In this document: positions 34,005 to 42,148 of the stretch, piece after piece
Numbering within the stretch: position 1 is the stretch's first letter
How the letters are laid out: each line of letters starts with the position of its first letter
Origin: Firmicutes bacterium HGW-Firmicutes-11
Lineage (GTDB): Bacteria > Bacillota > Clostridia > Peptostreptococcales > Anaerovoracaceae
NCBI GenBank assembly: GCA_002840285.1
Contig: PHAE01000003.1
Span: 50,827 to 114,826 of the forward strand
Direction: 5' to 3'
Length of the DNA stretch: 64,000 bases
Notes under the pieces: generated by a model
What the model saw: only the letters and a program-made list of their open reading frames with translations
Told to the model about the DNA's origin: nothing
Database searches by the model: none
Position numbers and translations under genes: made by a program

Positions 34005-35075
34005 TTACTTCCACTCGTCGATAAGTTCTAGCATTCTATCATAGATTTCCTGCGCAGGATAACCGGCTGCCGTCTGTGTCTCGATCCAGTTGACAACGAC
34101 CTGATCTGCGATCGCTTGCATTTCAGCACGTGTTTCAGGGCTGAGGTTATAGATTTCTCCGCCGTTATCCTTGATCAGAGCCTTTGCTTCTTCTTCGACT
34201 CTGTCAAAAATGTCGATGTCCAGATCCACCATGGCCTGGCCGCTGCACTCGTCGATGACAGCCTGCAGATCCGCCGGAAGATTGTTGTAAGAATCCTTGT
34301 TCATGATGAAGTAGAAGGAATTGACCGTGATCTGTTCGTCAGCGTAGTACTTGGCAGCTTCATACATACGGAAGGACAATACCGCATGCCAATCGCTCAT
34401 TGTTGCGTCCAGTGTGCTGTTCTGAAGAGCAGAGTATACATCGGCTACAGGAACATTGACGGGAGAAGCCCCGATTGCGGTTATGAAGTCATTGGGAGGT
34501 CCGGAAACTCCCCGAATGTTCCAACCTTTCAGATCGCTGAGCGTTTCAACTTTTTCTTTACCGGAGGTGATAGGCACATCGCAGTTGGCCCGGAAACCAA
34601 TGACCTTGAAGTCGTCCCATTCCGCCTGCATCTCGGGGAATTCATTATACAGATCCCAGAGCACACGGGTGGTCAGCTCGGACGAGTTCAATCCTACCAT
34701 GGGAAGGGAAATCACGTCGATGAGGGGAAAGACTCCGGGATAGAAGTGTGGCAGGCCCCAACCTAAGTCAACGGTACCGTCCCGAACGAAATCCACCGTT
34801 TCCGTTGGCTTTGCAAGAGCTGCGGAAGGATAGATCTCGATGATCAGGCGGCCGCCGCTCTTCTCCTTCACCATTTCGACCCACTGTGTCTGGTAGGCCA
34901 CTGCGGCGCTCTCTGGAGTATCATGAGTGGTTAGACTCAGGGTGTAGACGGTATCGTCTGCAACGGCATCGCCTTCCGGGGTTTCTGCAGGGTCCTCGGC
35001 GCCTCCTCCGCAGGCACTGAAACACAGGGCGAAGACCATGACCAGAGCCAGCAGAATTAATAGTTTCTTCTTCAT
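34005..35075 (-). CDS. dctP: TRAP transporter substrate-binding lipoprotein (DctP), second system
   Basis: 356 residues with lipoprotein signal and lipobox FSAC (Cys22), then an acidic linker. Mature DctP fold: LSLTTHDTPESAAVAY at the N-terminus, then VETLSDLKGWNIRGVSGPPND. Start behind AGGAGG. Encoded between dctM and dctQ. The divergent YeiH and AprAB-like genes suggest a linked substrate, possibly an organosulfonate; this is speculation from context. Confidence 0.92.
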   Translation of the reverse strand: MKKKLLILLALVMVFALCFSACGGGAEDPAETPEGDAVADDTVYTLSLTTHDTPESAAVAYQTQWVEMVKEKSGGRLIIEIYPSAALAKPTETVDFVRDGTVDLGWGLPHFYPGVFPLIDVISLPMVGLNSSELTTRVLWDLYNEFPEMQAEWDDFKVIGFRANCDVPITSGKEKVETLSDLKGWNIRGVSGPPNDFITAIGASPVNVPVADVYSALQNSTLDATMSDWHAVLSFRMYEAAKYYADEQITVNSFYFIMNKDSYNNLPADLQAVIDECSGQAMVDLDIDIFDRVEEEAKALIKDNGGEIYNLSPETRAEMQAIADQVVVNWIETQTAAGYPAQEIYDRMLELIDEWK

Positions 35076-35159
35076 GTTTGCTTTTCCTCCTCTTATGGTT
35101 GTTTATAACGGTGTTGAATTAACTTTTATGCAATCAAGTGCGTAAAGCCACCATATGCC

Positions 35160-36467
35160 CTATACTGCGTAGAACAAACCCGGAAGCCAGAGCGCGATCT
35201 GAGGGAAGATTATGATAAACACTGCCGCCACCACTATGGTTGCAATAAATGGCAAGACTCCCCTGAATATCGTCTGCAGCGGTATATCCTTTGCCACGCC
35301 GGACATGACGTAACAACACATGCCAACCGGAGGAGTCAACAACCCGATCTGCATCGCCAGGATAATGATTACGCCGAACCAGATGGGGTTGAAGCCCAGA
35401 CCTAAAATGATAGGAAGAAAAATCGGTACTAAGATGATGGTCAAGGGTATCGCATCGATGAAGCAACCCAACACCGTGTAGACCAAAAGCACAAAGATCA
35501 GAATGATATAGGGAGAAACATCTGCATCTACAGCTATCCGGGCCAGTGCCATCGGCATTCTGGAGATGGTAAGAAAATAGCCGAATATATAAGCGCCGAT
35601 CATGATCATGAAAATCATAGCCGTGGTCTTTATGCTGTCAGAAAGGGCCGCTTTCAAATTTGCCAAAGTAGCCTTTCTTCGGATCACCATAAATACAAGA
35701 GATCCAAAGGCACCAATGGCACCGCCTTCGCTGGGTGTAAACCAGCCCCCGAAGATTCCACCTAAGACGAGAAGAAACAGGATGATAAAGGCAATAACAC
35801 CTTTCAAAGAGATGAGCATTTCTCTTAACGGGAAACTCTCACCTTTGGGGCCTGCGGATGGATCCTTCTTAGTAATTATGACGACTGTGATCATGAAGAG
35901 CACCATAAGTAGCAGCCCTGGAACGATTCCTGCGGCAAACAGAGCACCGATGGATTGCTCTGCGATCGTACCATAAATAATGAAGCCAACGCTGGGAGGG
36001 ATCAGGATGCCCATCGTACCGCCAGATGAGATCAGTCCGCAGGAAAGAGAATCTTTATACTTGTACTTCTGCATTTCCGGCAAACAGACGGTACCCAACG
36101 TTGCCACAGTAGCTGTTGCTGATCCGCAGATTGCGGAAAAGAGGGCACAAGCAGCCAGCGTGGAGATACCCAGACCACCGCGAACCCGTCCCAACCATTT
36201 ATAGCACGCATTGTACAGGTCGCTGCTTATGCCTGAGTAAAAGGCAATTTGGCCCATGAGTACAAATAACGGGATAACCGATAGCGAAAAATTTGCACTG
36301 GTAGTAAACGGCGTCGACTTCAGCGCTCCAAATGCGGCGCCAAAATTAGTAAATAGCCAGTACCCTACAAAGCCCACCAAGGCCATGGCAATACCAATTT
36401 GCATTCCTATAAACAACAAGAAAAGAAAGACAATAATGCCGATAATGCTCAAGACAGTTGGATCCAT
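35160..36467 (-). CDS. dctM: TRAP transporter large permease subunit (DctM), second system
   Basis: 435 residues, multi-helix DctM. Landmarks are FALFSAICGSATATVATLG (near 120), GILIPPSVGFIIYG, GCFIDAIPLTIILVPIFLP and LLTPPVGMCCYVMSG. First gene of the minus-strand operon, start at 36467 behind GGGGGG. The 84-base gap to dctP is larger than between other operon genes. Confidence 0.92.
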   Translation of the reverse strand: MDPTVLSIIGIIVFLFLLFIGMQIGIAMALVGFVGYWLFTNFGAAFGALKSTPFTTSANFSLSVIPLFVLMGQIAFYSGISSDLYNACYKWLGRVRGGLGISTLAACALFSAICGSATATVATLGTVCLPEMQKYKYKDSLSCGLISSGGTMGILIPPSVGFIIYGTIAEQSIGALFAAGIVPGLLLMVLFMITVVIITKKDPSAGPKGESFPLREMLISLKGVIAFIILFLLVLGGIFGGWFTPSEGGAIGAFGSLVFMVIRRKATLANLKAALSDSIKTTAMIFMIMIGAYIFGYFLTISRMPMALARIAVDADVSPYIILIFVLLVYTVLGCFIDAIPLTIILVPIFLPIILGLGFNPIWFGVIIILAMQIGLLTPPVGMCCYVMSGVAKDIPLQTIFRGVLPFIATIVVAAVFIIIFPQIALWLPGLFYAV

Positions 36468-36531
36468 TCGTATCCCCCCTATTTATGTGATCCCTGGGCT
36501 GAAGAAATAAAAGCTAATTGCCCTAGTGTCC

Positions 36532-36560
36532 ATGATATATTGCAGCCATAGGTGCGTCAA
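36532..36560 (-). promoter_or_regulatory. Sigma-70 promoter of the second TRAP operon
   Basis: Minus strand TTGACG (36560-36555), 17-base spacer, TATCAT (36537-36532). Start near 36525, about 58 bases before the dctM ATG. Confidence 0.65.
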
Positions 36561-36661
36561 GGCGATAGCACAAGTCGGTGCAGCCCGCATAAGTTTGACC
36601 GCTCGTCTCTTGCAGCCTGCACAAATACACTGAAAGGCTTGAATTCTCTTGAGCCGTATCC

Positions 36662-36690
36662 TTGCTTTTGATTTTTCGCGACGGTATAAT
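36662..36690 (+). promoter_or_regulatory. Sigma-70 promoter of the YeiH-ferredoxin-flavoprotein operon
   Basis: TTGCTT (36662-36667), 17-base spacer and a perfect TATAAT (36685-36690). The start would be near 36697, leaving a leader of about 55 bases. It is divergent from the TRAP promoter about 100 bases away, so one regulator could serve both. Confidence 0.72.
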
Positions 36691-36751
36691 GAGGCGATTT
36701 GTCACACTATTTCTTGTACCTTGTTACGCCGTCTTAGCGGAGGTTTTTTAC

Positions 36752-37807
36752 ATGTATATCGGTCTTGCCGTATGTTTGGTCGCAGGAATCGCGGCAACTT
36801 TTTTAGGGGGAGTTCAACATTATGTCGGGGCTCCTATGATTGGCCTTTTTTTAGGGATTTTGATCTCCAATCTTTTTCCTGCGGGCTTTGTCGCCATGAC
36901 AAAACAGGGAGCGGGTTTTTCATCGAAATACCTTTTGAAGACCGGCATCATTTTGGTTGGAGGGACTCTGAGTTTCTCCCAGATCATTGGTGTGGGTCTC
37001 TATTCGCTTCCCTTGATATGCTTTAATATCTGCTTGTCCTTTGCCGTCGCCTATTTCGCCGGCAGCGCCATTCAGGTCCCGGGAAAGACCCGCGTCTTGG
37101 TAGGCGGCGGCACAGCGATCTGCGGAGGAACCGCCATCGCTACGCTGGCCCCCATCATCCACGCGGAGGAAGAAATGGCTTATGCCTTGACGGCAATTTT
37201 TCTCTTTGATATCTTCGCCGCAATCATGTTTCCTTATGCGGCAGCGGGCATCGGTCTATCTCCGGAACAGTATGGTATCCTCGGCGGCCTGGCCATCAGC
37301 GATACATCCAGCGTCACAGCTGCGGCAGGAACCTTTGATATGATCATGGGGCCCAAGGCTTTTACCCCCTCCGGTCTCAGCGGAGGAGATATGGCTATCG
37401 TCGTAAAGCTGACCAGAACCACCATGCTAGTGGTCGTAGCGATCGTGGTCATGTTGGTCAGTGTCGCGAGAGACAGCCGGTTGGAACGGGCGGCAGGAGG
37501 AACCGTGACCACGTCCTTTGGCAGAAATGTTGCGAAAGCCTTTCCTTTCTTCATACTGGGCTTCCTGGCCCTGGCGATCCTGAATACCGTTCTGGATTTC
37601 AGTACCATCGGAGGCGAAGAATTCAACCTTGGATGGGTCTGCAAGAAAGGCTATAAGTACTTTATCACCGTGGCTCTGGTCGGCATCGGTTATAAAATCA
37701 AATTCAATGGCCTCTTTACAAAAGGAGGCAAGCCTTTCATCCTGGGAGGTATCACCTGGTTGGCTCTGGCCATATCCTGTTTGGTCTACGTTTTATACAT
37801 CATGTAG
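36752..37807 (+). CDS. YeiH-family putative sulfate/sulfite exporter
   Basis: 351 residues from the ATG at 36752 (GGAGG upstream; the earlier track start lies in the leader). About ten membrane helices with YeiH-family landmarks: TGIILVGGTLSFSQI, VGGGTAICGGTAIATLAPII, GLAISDTSSVTAAAG and WLALAISCLVYVLYIM at the end. Relatives are annotated as putative sulfate exporters and often accompany sulfonate breakdown, where they remove sulfite or sulfate. The transport substrate has not been established for this copy. Next genes: ferredoxin (25-base gap) and AprA-like flavoprotein. Confidence 0.85.
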   Translation: MYIGLAVCLVAGIAATFLGGVQHYVGAPMIGLFLGILISNLFPAGFVAMTKQGAGFSSKYLLKTGIILVGGTLSFSQIIGVGLYSLPLICFNICLSFAVAYFAGSAIQVPGKTRVLVGGGTAICGGTAIATLAPIIHAEEEMAYALTAIFLFDIFAAIMFPYAAAGIGLSPEQYGILGGLAISDTSSVTAAAGTFDMIMGPKAFTPSGLSGGDMAIVVKLTRTTMLVVVAIVVMLVSVARDSRLERAAGGTVTTSFGRNVAKAFPFFILGFLALAILNTVLDFSTIGGEEFNLGWVCKKGYKYFITVALVGIGYKIKFNGLFTKGGKPFILGGITWLALAISCLVYVLYIM

Positions 37808-37832
37808 TGTTTATACAAAGGAGGTTCTGATC

Positions 37833-38060
37833 ATGCCACCCACCATCAGCAAAAATAAATGCAACGGATGCACCCTCTGCGCCCAAATATGCCCTCTGGA
37901 CGTTTTTGGACCTGCCGCACCGGGGCAGGTTCCTGAAGTTCGGTATCCGGACGAATGCTGGCACTGTCGGGCATGTGTTATAGACTGCCCCAAAGGAGCT
38001 ATTGACCTCAAGTACCCCCTTCCCCTGATGATGCTTCATCAGGTCGTTCGGGGCAAATAA
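37833..38060 (+). CDS. Small 2x[4Fe-4S] ferredoxin, AprB-like
   Basis: 75 residues from the ATG at 37833 (AGGAGG 8 bases upstream). Two full clusters: CNGCTLCAQICP and CWHCRACVIDCPKGAID. The second motif and the following PLPLM resemble the end of adenylylsulfate reductase beta subunit (AprB), but AprB is about twice as long, and the long tail that wraps round AprA is missing. It is followed after 17 bases by an AprA-like flavoprotein and is almost certainly its electron partner. Confidence 0.85.
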   Translation: MPPTISKNKCNGCTLCAQICPLDVFGPAAPGQVPEVRYPDECWHCRACVIDCPKGAIDLKYPLPLMMLHQVVRGK

Positions 38061-38077
38061 GTCAGGAGGGGGAAACA

Positions 38078-39760
38078 ATGATCAAGACAAATAAAAACAT
38101 CCAAGAATGTGATGTACTGGTGATCGGAGGCGGCATCGGAGGACTTATGGCGGCAATTGCGGCAGCAGATGCAGGAGCCAGAGTGATCGTAGCCGAAAAG
38201 TCCGATACCCGCAGAAGCGGTTCCGGAACTACCGGCAATGACCACTTTAATTGCTACATTCCCGGCGTCAACGCCGACAGCCTGGAGGAATGTCTGAAGG
38301 AGTTCCGCCAAAGTCTGGTAGGAAAAGGCAGTTACGACGTCAGCATCCAGAAATTGTTCCTGGAACGAACCTTCGAGGTCGTTCAGGACTGGCATTCCTG
38401 GGGCATCAACATGAAGCCTCACGGGGAATGGGAATTCAACGGACACGCCTTCCCTGGAAGAAAGCGGGTCTTCTTGAAATATGACGGACGCAACCAGAAA
38501 CCGGTCCTGACTGCGGAAGCAAAAAAACGAGGCGTCGTCATTGAGAACAAAACACCGATCCGGGACTATCTCACCGACGCTAATGGTCAAATCATCGGCG
38601 CCGTGGGCGTTTCTATCAAAAATACAGAACCTGAGCTGAAAATATTCAAAACAAAGTGTATTATTTCCTGCACAGGAAATGCATCGCGTCTTTATCCTTC
38701 GATCACTCCCTCACAGATGTTCAATACCGCCCATTGTCCCTGCTGTTGTGGAAACGGTAGAGCCGCGGCTTATCGTGCCGGAGCTAGCCTGATCAATCTC
38801 GAACTGCCAAATACTCATGCAGGCCCTCGCTACTTTGAACGATGCGGCAAGGCCACCTGGATCGGGGTATTGTCCGACCCGGAAGGCAAACCGGTAGGGC
38901 CCTTCGTCACAAAGCCAAACAAGGAATTGGGAGATGTTACCGCCGACGTATGGCATGGTGTATTCAACGACAGATTCAAGGATGGCACAGGCCCGGTTTA
39001 CATGAACTGCACCGAGACCTCCCCGGAGGATATGGAATACATGATCTGGGGTCTAAACTGTGAAGGAGATACCTCCCTTTTGGATGCCATGGATAAACAA
39101 GGCATCGATCTGAGCCGACACATGGTAGAATTCGGCCAGTACAATCCCATGCTCATCGGCCGGGGCATCGAGATCGACGAAAAAGGAGCCACCAAAGTCC
39201 CGGGGCTCTATAGCGCAGGAGACGAGACTGGCAACTTCCGTTCTGATATTGCAGGAGCTGCGGTGATGGGTCGCATCGCCGGTGAAGCCGCAGCGGCAGA
39301 AGCCGCCGCCAGACCTGCCATCGACGATCAGTTGGAAACTCACGAAGTAGTAAAAGAATTGCAGGAACTATGCAGTCAACTTATGGAAAGAGAAGCCGGT
39401 GATTCCTGGAAAGACTTCAATTATGCCATTCAGCAGTTGATGAACGATTATGCGGGCATCTCCATCCCTCGTTCCGAAAACCTTCTTCGAACAGGGCTGA
39501 AATACCTGATAGATCTTGAAAATGCAGCCCTCGGAGCTGTCGGTTGCAAGGATTCTCACGAACTGATGCGGGCTTTGGACGCCTTTGACTTGGCACTGAT
39601 GGGTCGGCTGATCTTCCTCACTGCCATGGAAAGAAAAGAAAGCCGGGGACTGCATCGTCGTTCCGACTTTACTTTTACCAATCCTCTCATGGATGACATG
39701 ATGCTCATGATCTATCAACTGAACGGGGAACCGGTCACTGACTGGAGAAAGAGCTGGTGA
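38078..39760 (+). CDS. FAD-dependent fumarate reductase/AprA-like flavoprotein
   Basis: 560 residues. The FAD Rossmann motif DVLVIGGGIGGLMAAIAAADAG (14-35), the SGSGTTGNDHF loop, and the late GLYSAGDETGNF motif place it in the succinate dehydrogenase/fumarate reductase/AprA superfamily. With a ferredoxin partner it is closest in layout to AprAB, but it is shorter than AprA (about 640) and I cannot confirm APS-binding residues. Odd feature: a cysteine run CPCCCGNG near residue 222, before the RAAAYRAGA segment. The 3' end overlaps the convergent regulator gene by 26 bases. Substrate unknown; sulfite or an organic acid are possibilities. Confidence 0.8.
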   Translation: MIKTNKNIQECDVLVIGGGIGGLMAAIAAADAGARVIVAEKSDTRRSGSGTTGNDHFNCYIPGVNADSLEECLKEFRQSLVGKGSYDVSIQKLFLERTFEVVQDWHSWGINMKPHGEWEFNGHAFPGRKRVFLKYDGRNQKPVLTAEAKKRGVVIENKTPIRDYLTDANGQIIGAVGVSIKNTEPELKIFKTKCIISCTGNASRLYPSITPSQMFNTAHCPCCCGNGRAAAYRAGASLINLELPNTHAGPRYFERCGKATWIGVLSDPEGKPVGPFVTKPNKELGDVTADVWHGVFNDRFKDGTGPVYMNCTETSPEDMEYMIWGLNCEGDTSLLDAMDKQGIDLSRHMVEFGQYNPMLIGRGIEIDEKGATKVPGLYSAGDETGNFRSDIAGAAVMGRIAGEAAAAEAAARPAIDDQLETHEVVKELQELCSQLMEREAGDSWKDFNYAIQQLMNDYAGISIPRSENLLRTGLKYLIDLENAALGAVGCKDSHELMRALDAFDLALMGRLIFLTAMERKESRGLHRRSDFTFTNPLMDDMMLMIYQLNGEPVTDWRKSW

Positions 39761-41003
39761 CTTTGATATCACCATTTGAAATTTCATCCTTGTAGGCTGC
39801 CACAATACAGGAATAGAGCAGCTGAAACCAGCTTTCCGGGGAGTCCAGATCCAGATCGAAAAGCTCCCGCATACGGGCGATTCGATATAGAACCGTATTA
39901 CGATGGGTGAACAGCCGCTTCGCTGCCAGCGGACAGCTCTTCTCGGATTGCAGAAATGCTAAAAGAGTCTGGAAATAGTCCGTCCCATATTTGGCGTCGT
40001 ATGTTCGTATTTCTACCACCTTTGAGCATAGGAAGCCATCCAAGGCATTGTTATCGTATCGGGCTGCACTCATGGCCATATCATAGAATCGATACTCCTC
40101 ATGGGATATCACAGGCCCGTTATTATGAAGCAGTTTTGCGATTTTAAGAGTCCGTAGGGTCCGCTGATAAACCTCCGGTATCTGCCTTAGATCTGTAAAA
40201 AAGTCGCTATAACATACCAAAGTGGTGTAACGGCACATCAGATCCCGAACTTTTTCATTCAGCATCGCGCTGTTGACCAGAGGTCTGGTGGCGATTCGAA
40301 GGACTTGCAGGTGGTTGTCATAAAGGATGACCCAACAGCCAGGAAACAAATATTCAAACGTATGCTTTAAGTTTCCGATCGACGCCCGGATATTGTCCTG
40401 AATGGGCACGGTCAGAAGTTGAAAACACTTAGCATCTTCCAGCTTTGCAGACAGCACCCGATTATCAAAAAAATTGTCGGACTGTACGTTACCAAGAAGC
40501 AAGTCGACAAAAATTGCCTCATATAGCCGGCTGTCGTTGAACACGATATTGTACTTCTCCGCTGAAAGGAGTTTGACGACCAGATTGCTGACGAAAGGTA
40601 AAAGCCGCCAAATTTCAACTGGCACAGGTTGGACTCCAAGCACCACAACAGAACCATAGATCTCGCCTCGAAAAACAAGTTTGCTGATATACCACATATA
40701 CGGACTGTCAGAATGCGACCTTTCATAAGGTTCATTGGTTGTGACTTGTAAGTCCCATGCACAATGTTCCGTGAGTATCTCTTCTATGAGCTCGTCGCAA
40801 TAAGCGCCGGTTCGAACGGCATCGGTCCAAAAGGGGGCATCGTCAAGATCGTCCACATTGGAGCTGGCAAGGACTTTAAATGCTTTTCCAACTACGATGA
40901 CCGGGTTGCCGATCAGTACAGAGACCTCCTTAATGAACTCGTCAACACTGGAGACCTGAAAAAAGCTTTGGAGAATCTTAGGATAAATATTGGAACTGTC
41001 CAT
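39735..41003 (-). CDS. PucR/CdaR-family transcriptional regulator
   Basis: 422 residues from the ATG at 41003, where GGAGG lies 7 bases upstream; the track start is a GTG before that site. The C-terminal PucR-type HTH is clear (CPLAAKRLFTHRNTVLYRIARMRELFDLDLDSP), preceded by a GGDEF-like central domain and an N-terminal sensor. PucR regulators respond to catabolic substrates. It is convergent with the AprA-like gene (26-base overlap), so it probably controls the YeiH-AprAB-like and/or TRAP operon. Confidence 0.88.
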   Translation of the reverse strand: MDSSNIYPKILQSFFQVSSVDEFIKEVSVLIGNPVIVVGKAFKVLASSNVDDLDDAPFWTDAVRTGAYCDELIEEILTEHCAWDLQVTTNEPYERSHSDSPYMWYISKLVFRGEIYGSVVVLGVQPVPVEIWRLLPFVSNLVVKLLSAEKYNIVFNDSRLYEAIFVDLLLGNVQSDNFFDNRVLSAKLEDAKCFQLLTVPIQDNIRASIGNLKHTFEYLFPGCWVILYDNHLQVLRIATRPLVNSAMLNEKVRDLMCRYTTLVCYSDFFTDLRQIPEVYQRTLRTLKIAKLLHNNGPVISHEEYRFYDMAMSAARYDNNALDGFLCSKVVEIRTYDAKYGTDYFQTLLAFLQSEKSCPLAAKRLFTHRNTVLYRIARMRELFDLDLDSPESWFQLLYSCIVAAYKDEISNGDIKVTSSFSSQ

Positions 41004-41028
41004 CTTACACCTCCGGTACACACTCCGA

Positions 41029-41058
41029 ATTATACGACCTTTGTCTTCATTCCGTCAA
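41029..41058 (-). promoter_or_regulatory. Sigma-70 promoter of the PucR-type regulator
   Basis: Minus strand TTGACG (41058-41053), 18-base spacer, perfect TATAAT (41034-41029). Start near 41022, about 19 bases before the ATG at 41003. Confidence 0.7.
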
Positions 41059-41141
41059 CCGGATTCAGAGATATGCGCTCGTTAGTATTTACATATATTC
41101 CCACATTTGTTTTTGCGCCGCAGAGATTAGGAGGATAACCC

Positions 41142-41510
41142 ATGATTATTTCCGACTTAAACACATTAGCCGAAAAGCTACCCCCTCTCCATCACGATAT
41201 GGTGAGCAATGAGATTTTTACCCCGGAGCAAGCGATCCATGCCCGAGTGGCCATTTCGATCCTTGGCCCCGGCGGCGGCGCAGAAATGCACGTCCATCCC
41301 GGCTCTGAGCACTATTTCCTCATGCTGGAAGGAACGCTGATCGTTCGGACCGACAAGGAAGAAGTTACCGTTGGCCCTGGCCAGTGTGTCCTCGTAGAAG
41401 ATGGCGAACCCCATCAGGTCATCAATGGCTATGACGGCGTGACCCGGTACTTTGCCCTTGCTTGTCCCTATCCCAGCGAATGGAAGCCCTTCGAGCCAGA
41501 GAAAAAGTAG
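41142..41510 (+). CDS. Small single-domain cupin, copy B
   Basis: 122 residues, start behind AGGAGG. Nearly identical to copy A at 8486 (about 15 differences in 122 by my count), with the same HxH motif (GGGAEMHVHPGSEHYF) and GEPHQVIN. Unlike copy A it stands alone, between the PucR regulator and a strong terminator, not inside an aromatic operon. The close similarity implies recent duplication or strong constraint. The function is unknown. Confidence 0.85.
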   Translation: MIISDLNTLAEKLPPLHHDMVSNEIFTPEQAIHARVAISILGPGGGAEMHVHPGSEHYFLMLEGTLIVRTDKEEVTVGPGQCVLVEDGEPHQVINGYDGVTRYFALACPYPSEWKPFEPEKK

Positions 41511-41528
41511 AAAAGCAGCACGAAAACA

Positions 41529-41557
41529 AAAGAATCCCTGGCTCCCAGGGATTCTTT
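41529..41557. terminator. Bidirectional terminator after cupin copy B
   Basis: AAAGAATCCCTGG and CCAGGGATTCTTT form a perfect 13-bp stem with a 3-base loop, with A-rich sequence before and T-rich after. It lies between the convergent cupin (stop 41510) and peroxiredoxin (stop 41600) genes. Confidence 0.9.
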
Positions 41558-41599
41558 AATTCCTTATTCTTTATTCTCGAGTCTTGAGTTTTTATGATT

Positions 41600-42058
41600 C
41601 TATTGCTCCAGGAATTCCAGAATTTCTGCTGCGTTTGTGTCGGGATTTGCCTTTTCAAACACTTTGACTACGACCCCGTTTTCATCGATGATAAATGTTG
41701 ATCGTGACACGCCGAAACTCTTCTTTCCATACATCGTTTTTTCTACCCATACTCCAAAGGCCTCGATGGCCACGCGCTCCGGATCGGAAAGCAGAATGAA
41801 CGGCAGTCCGTATTCCTCTGCAAATTTCCTGTGAGAAGCAATGCTGTCCTTGCTGATGCCGATCACAACGATATCTTCCCGTTTGAAGCCATCGAATGCA
41901 TCCCGGAATGCGCATGCCTGCTTGGTGCAACCGGGCGTATTGTCCTTTGGATAGAAATATATGACCACTCGCTTCCCAAGAAAGTCCGATAAGCTGACTT
42001 CATTGCCGTCTTTGTCCATCAGTGTAAACTTCGGTGCTTTGTCTCCAGTTTTGAGCAT
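41600..42058 (-). CDS. bcp: Thiol peroxidase, Bcp-type peroxiredoxin
   Basis: 152 residues from the ATG at 42058 (GGAGG 8 bases upstream); the track start adds 28 spurious residues. Bcp/PrxQ signature YPKDNTPGCTKQAC with peroxidatic Cys44 and resolving Cys49. It reduces hydrogen peroxide and organic peroxides with thioredoxin, an expected protective enzyme in an oxygen-sensitive cell. It follows the MFS transporter gene (88-base gap with a repeat). Confidence 0.93.
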   Translation of the reverse strand: MLKTGDKAPKFTLMDKDGNEVSLSDFLGKRVVIYFYPKDNTPGCTKQACAFRDAFDGFKREDIVVIGISKDSIASHRKFAEEYGLPFILLSDPERVAIEAFGVWVEKTMYGKKSFGVSRSTFIIDENGVVVKVFEKANPDTNAAEILEFLEQ

Positions 42059-42132
42059 CTGTGTATCCTCCGTTTCGTTTAAAATGCTTGGGTTAAATCT
42101 ACCCTTGAATCCGCAAAGCGAAACAAGTCGAA

Positions 42133-42148
42133 CCGTCCCCATGTTCTA
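42133..42148. repeat. 16-bp intergenic repeat, copy 1
   Basis: CCGTCCCCATGTTCTA, identical at 60738-60753 and 63468-63483. Here it forms the end of the MFS gene: the minus strand TAG of TAGAACATGGGGACGG is the stop codon. Confidence 0.85.

Noticed and set aside
38078-39760. True adenylylsulfate reductase AprA
   Set aside because: Shorter than AprA, ferredoxin partner half the AprB length, and no ATP sulfurylase or Qmo genes nearby; called only AprA-like.
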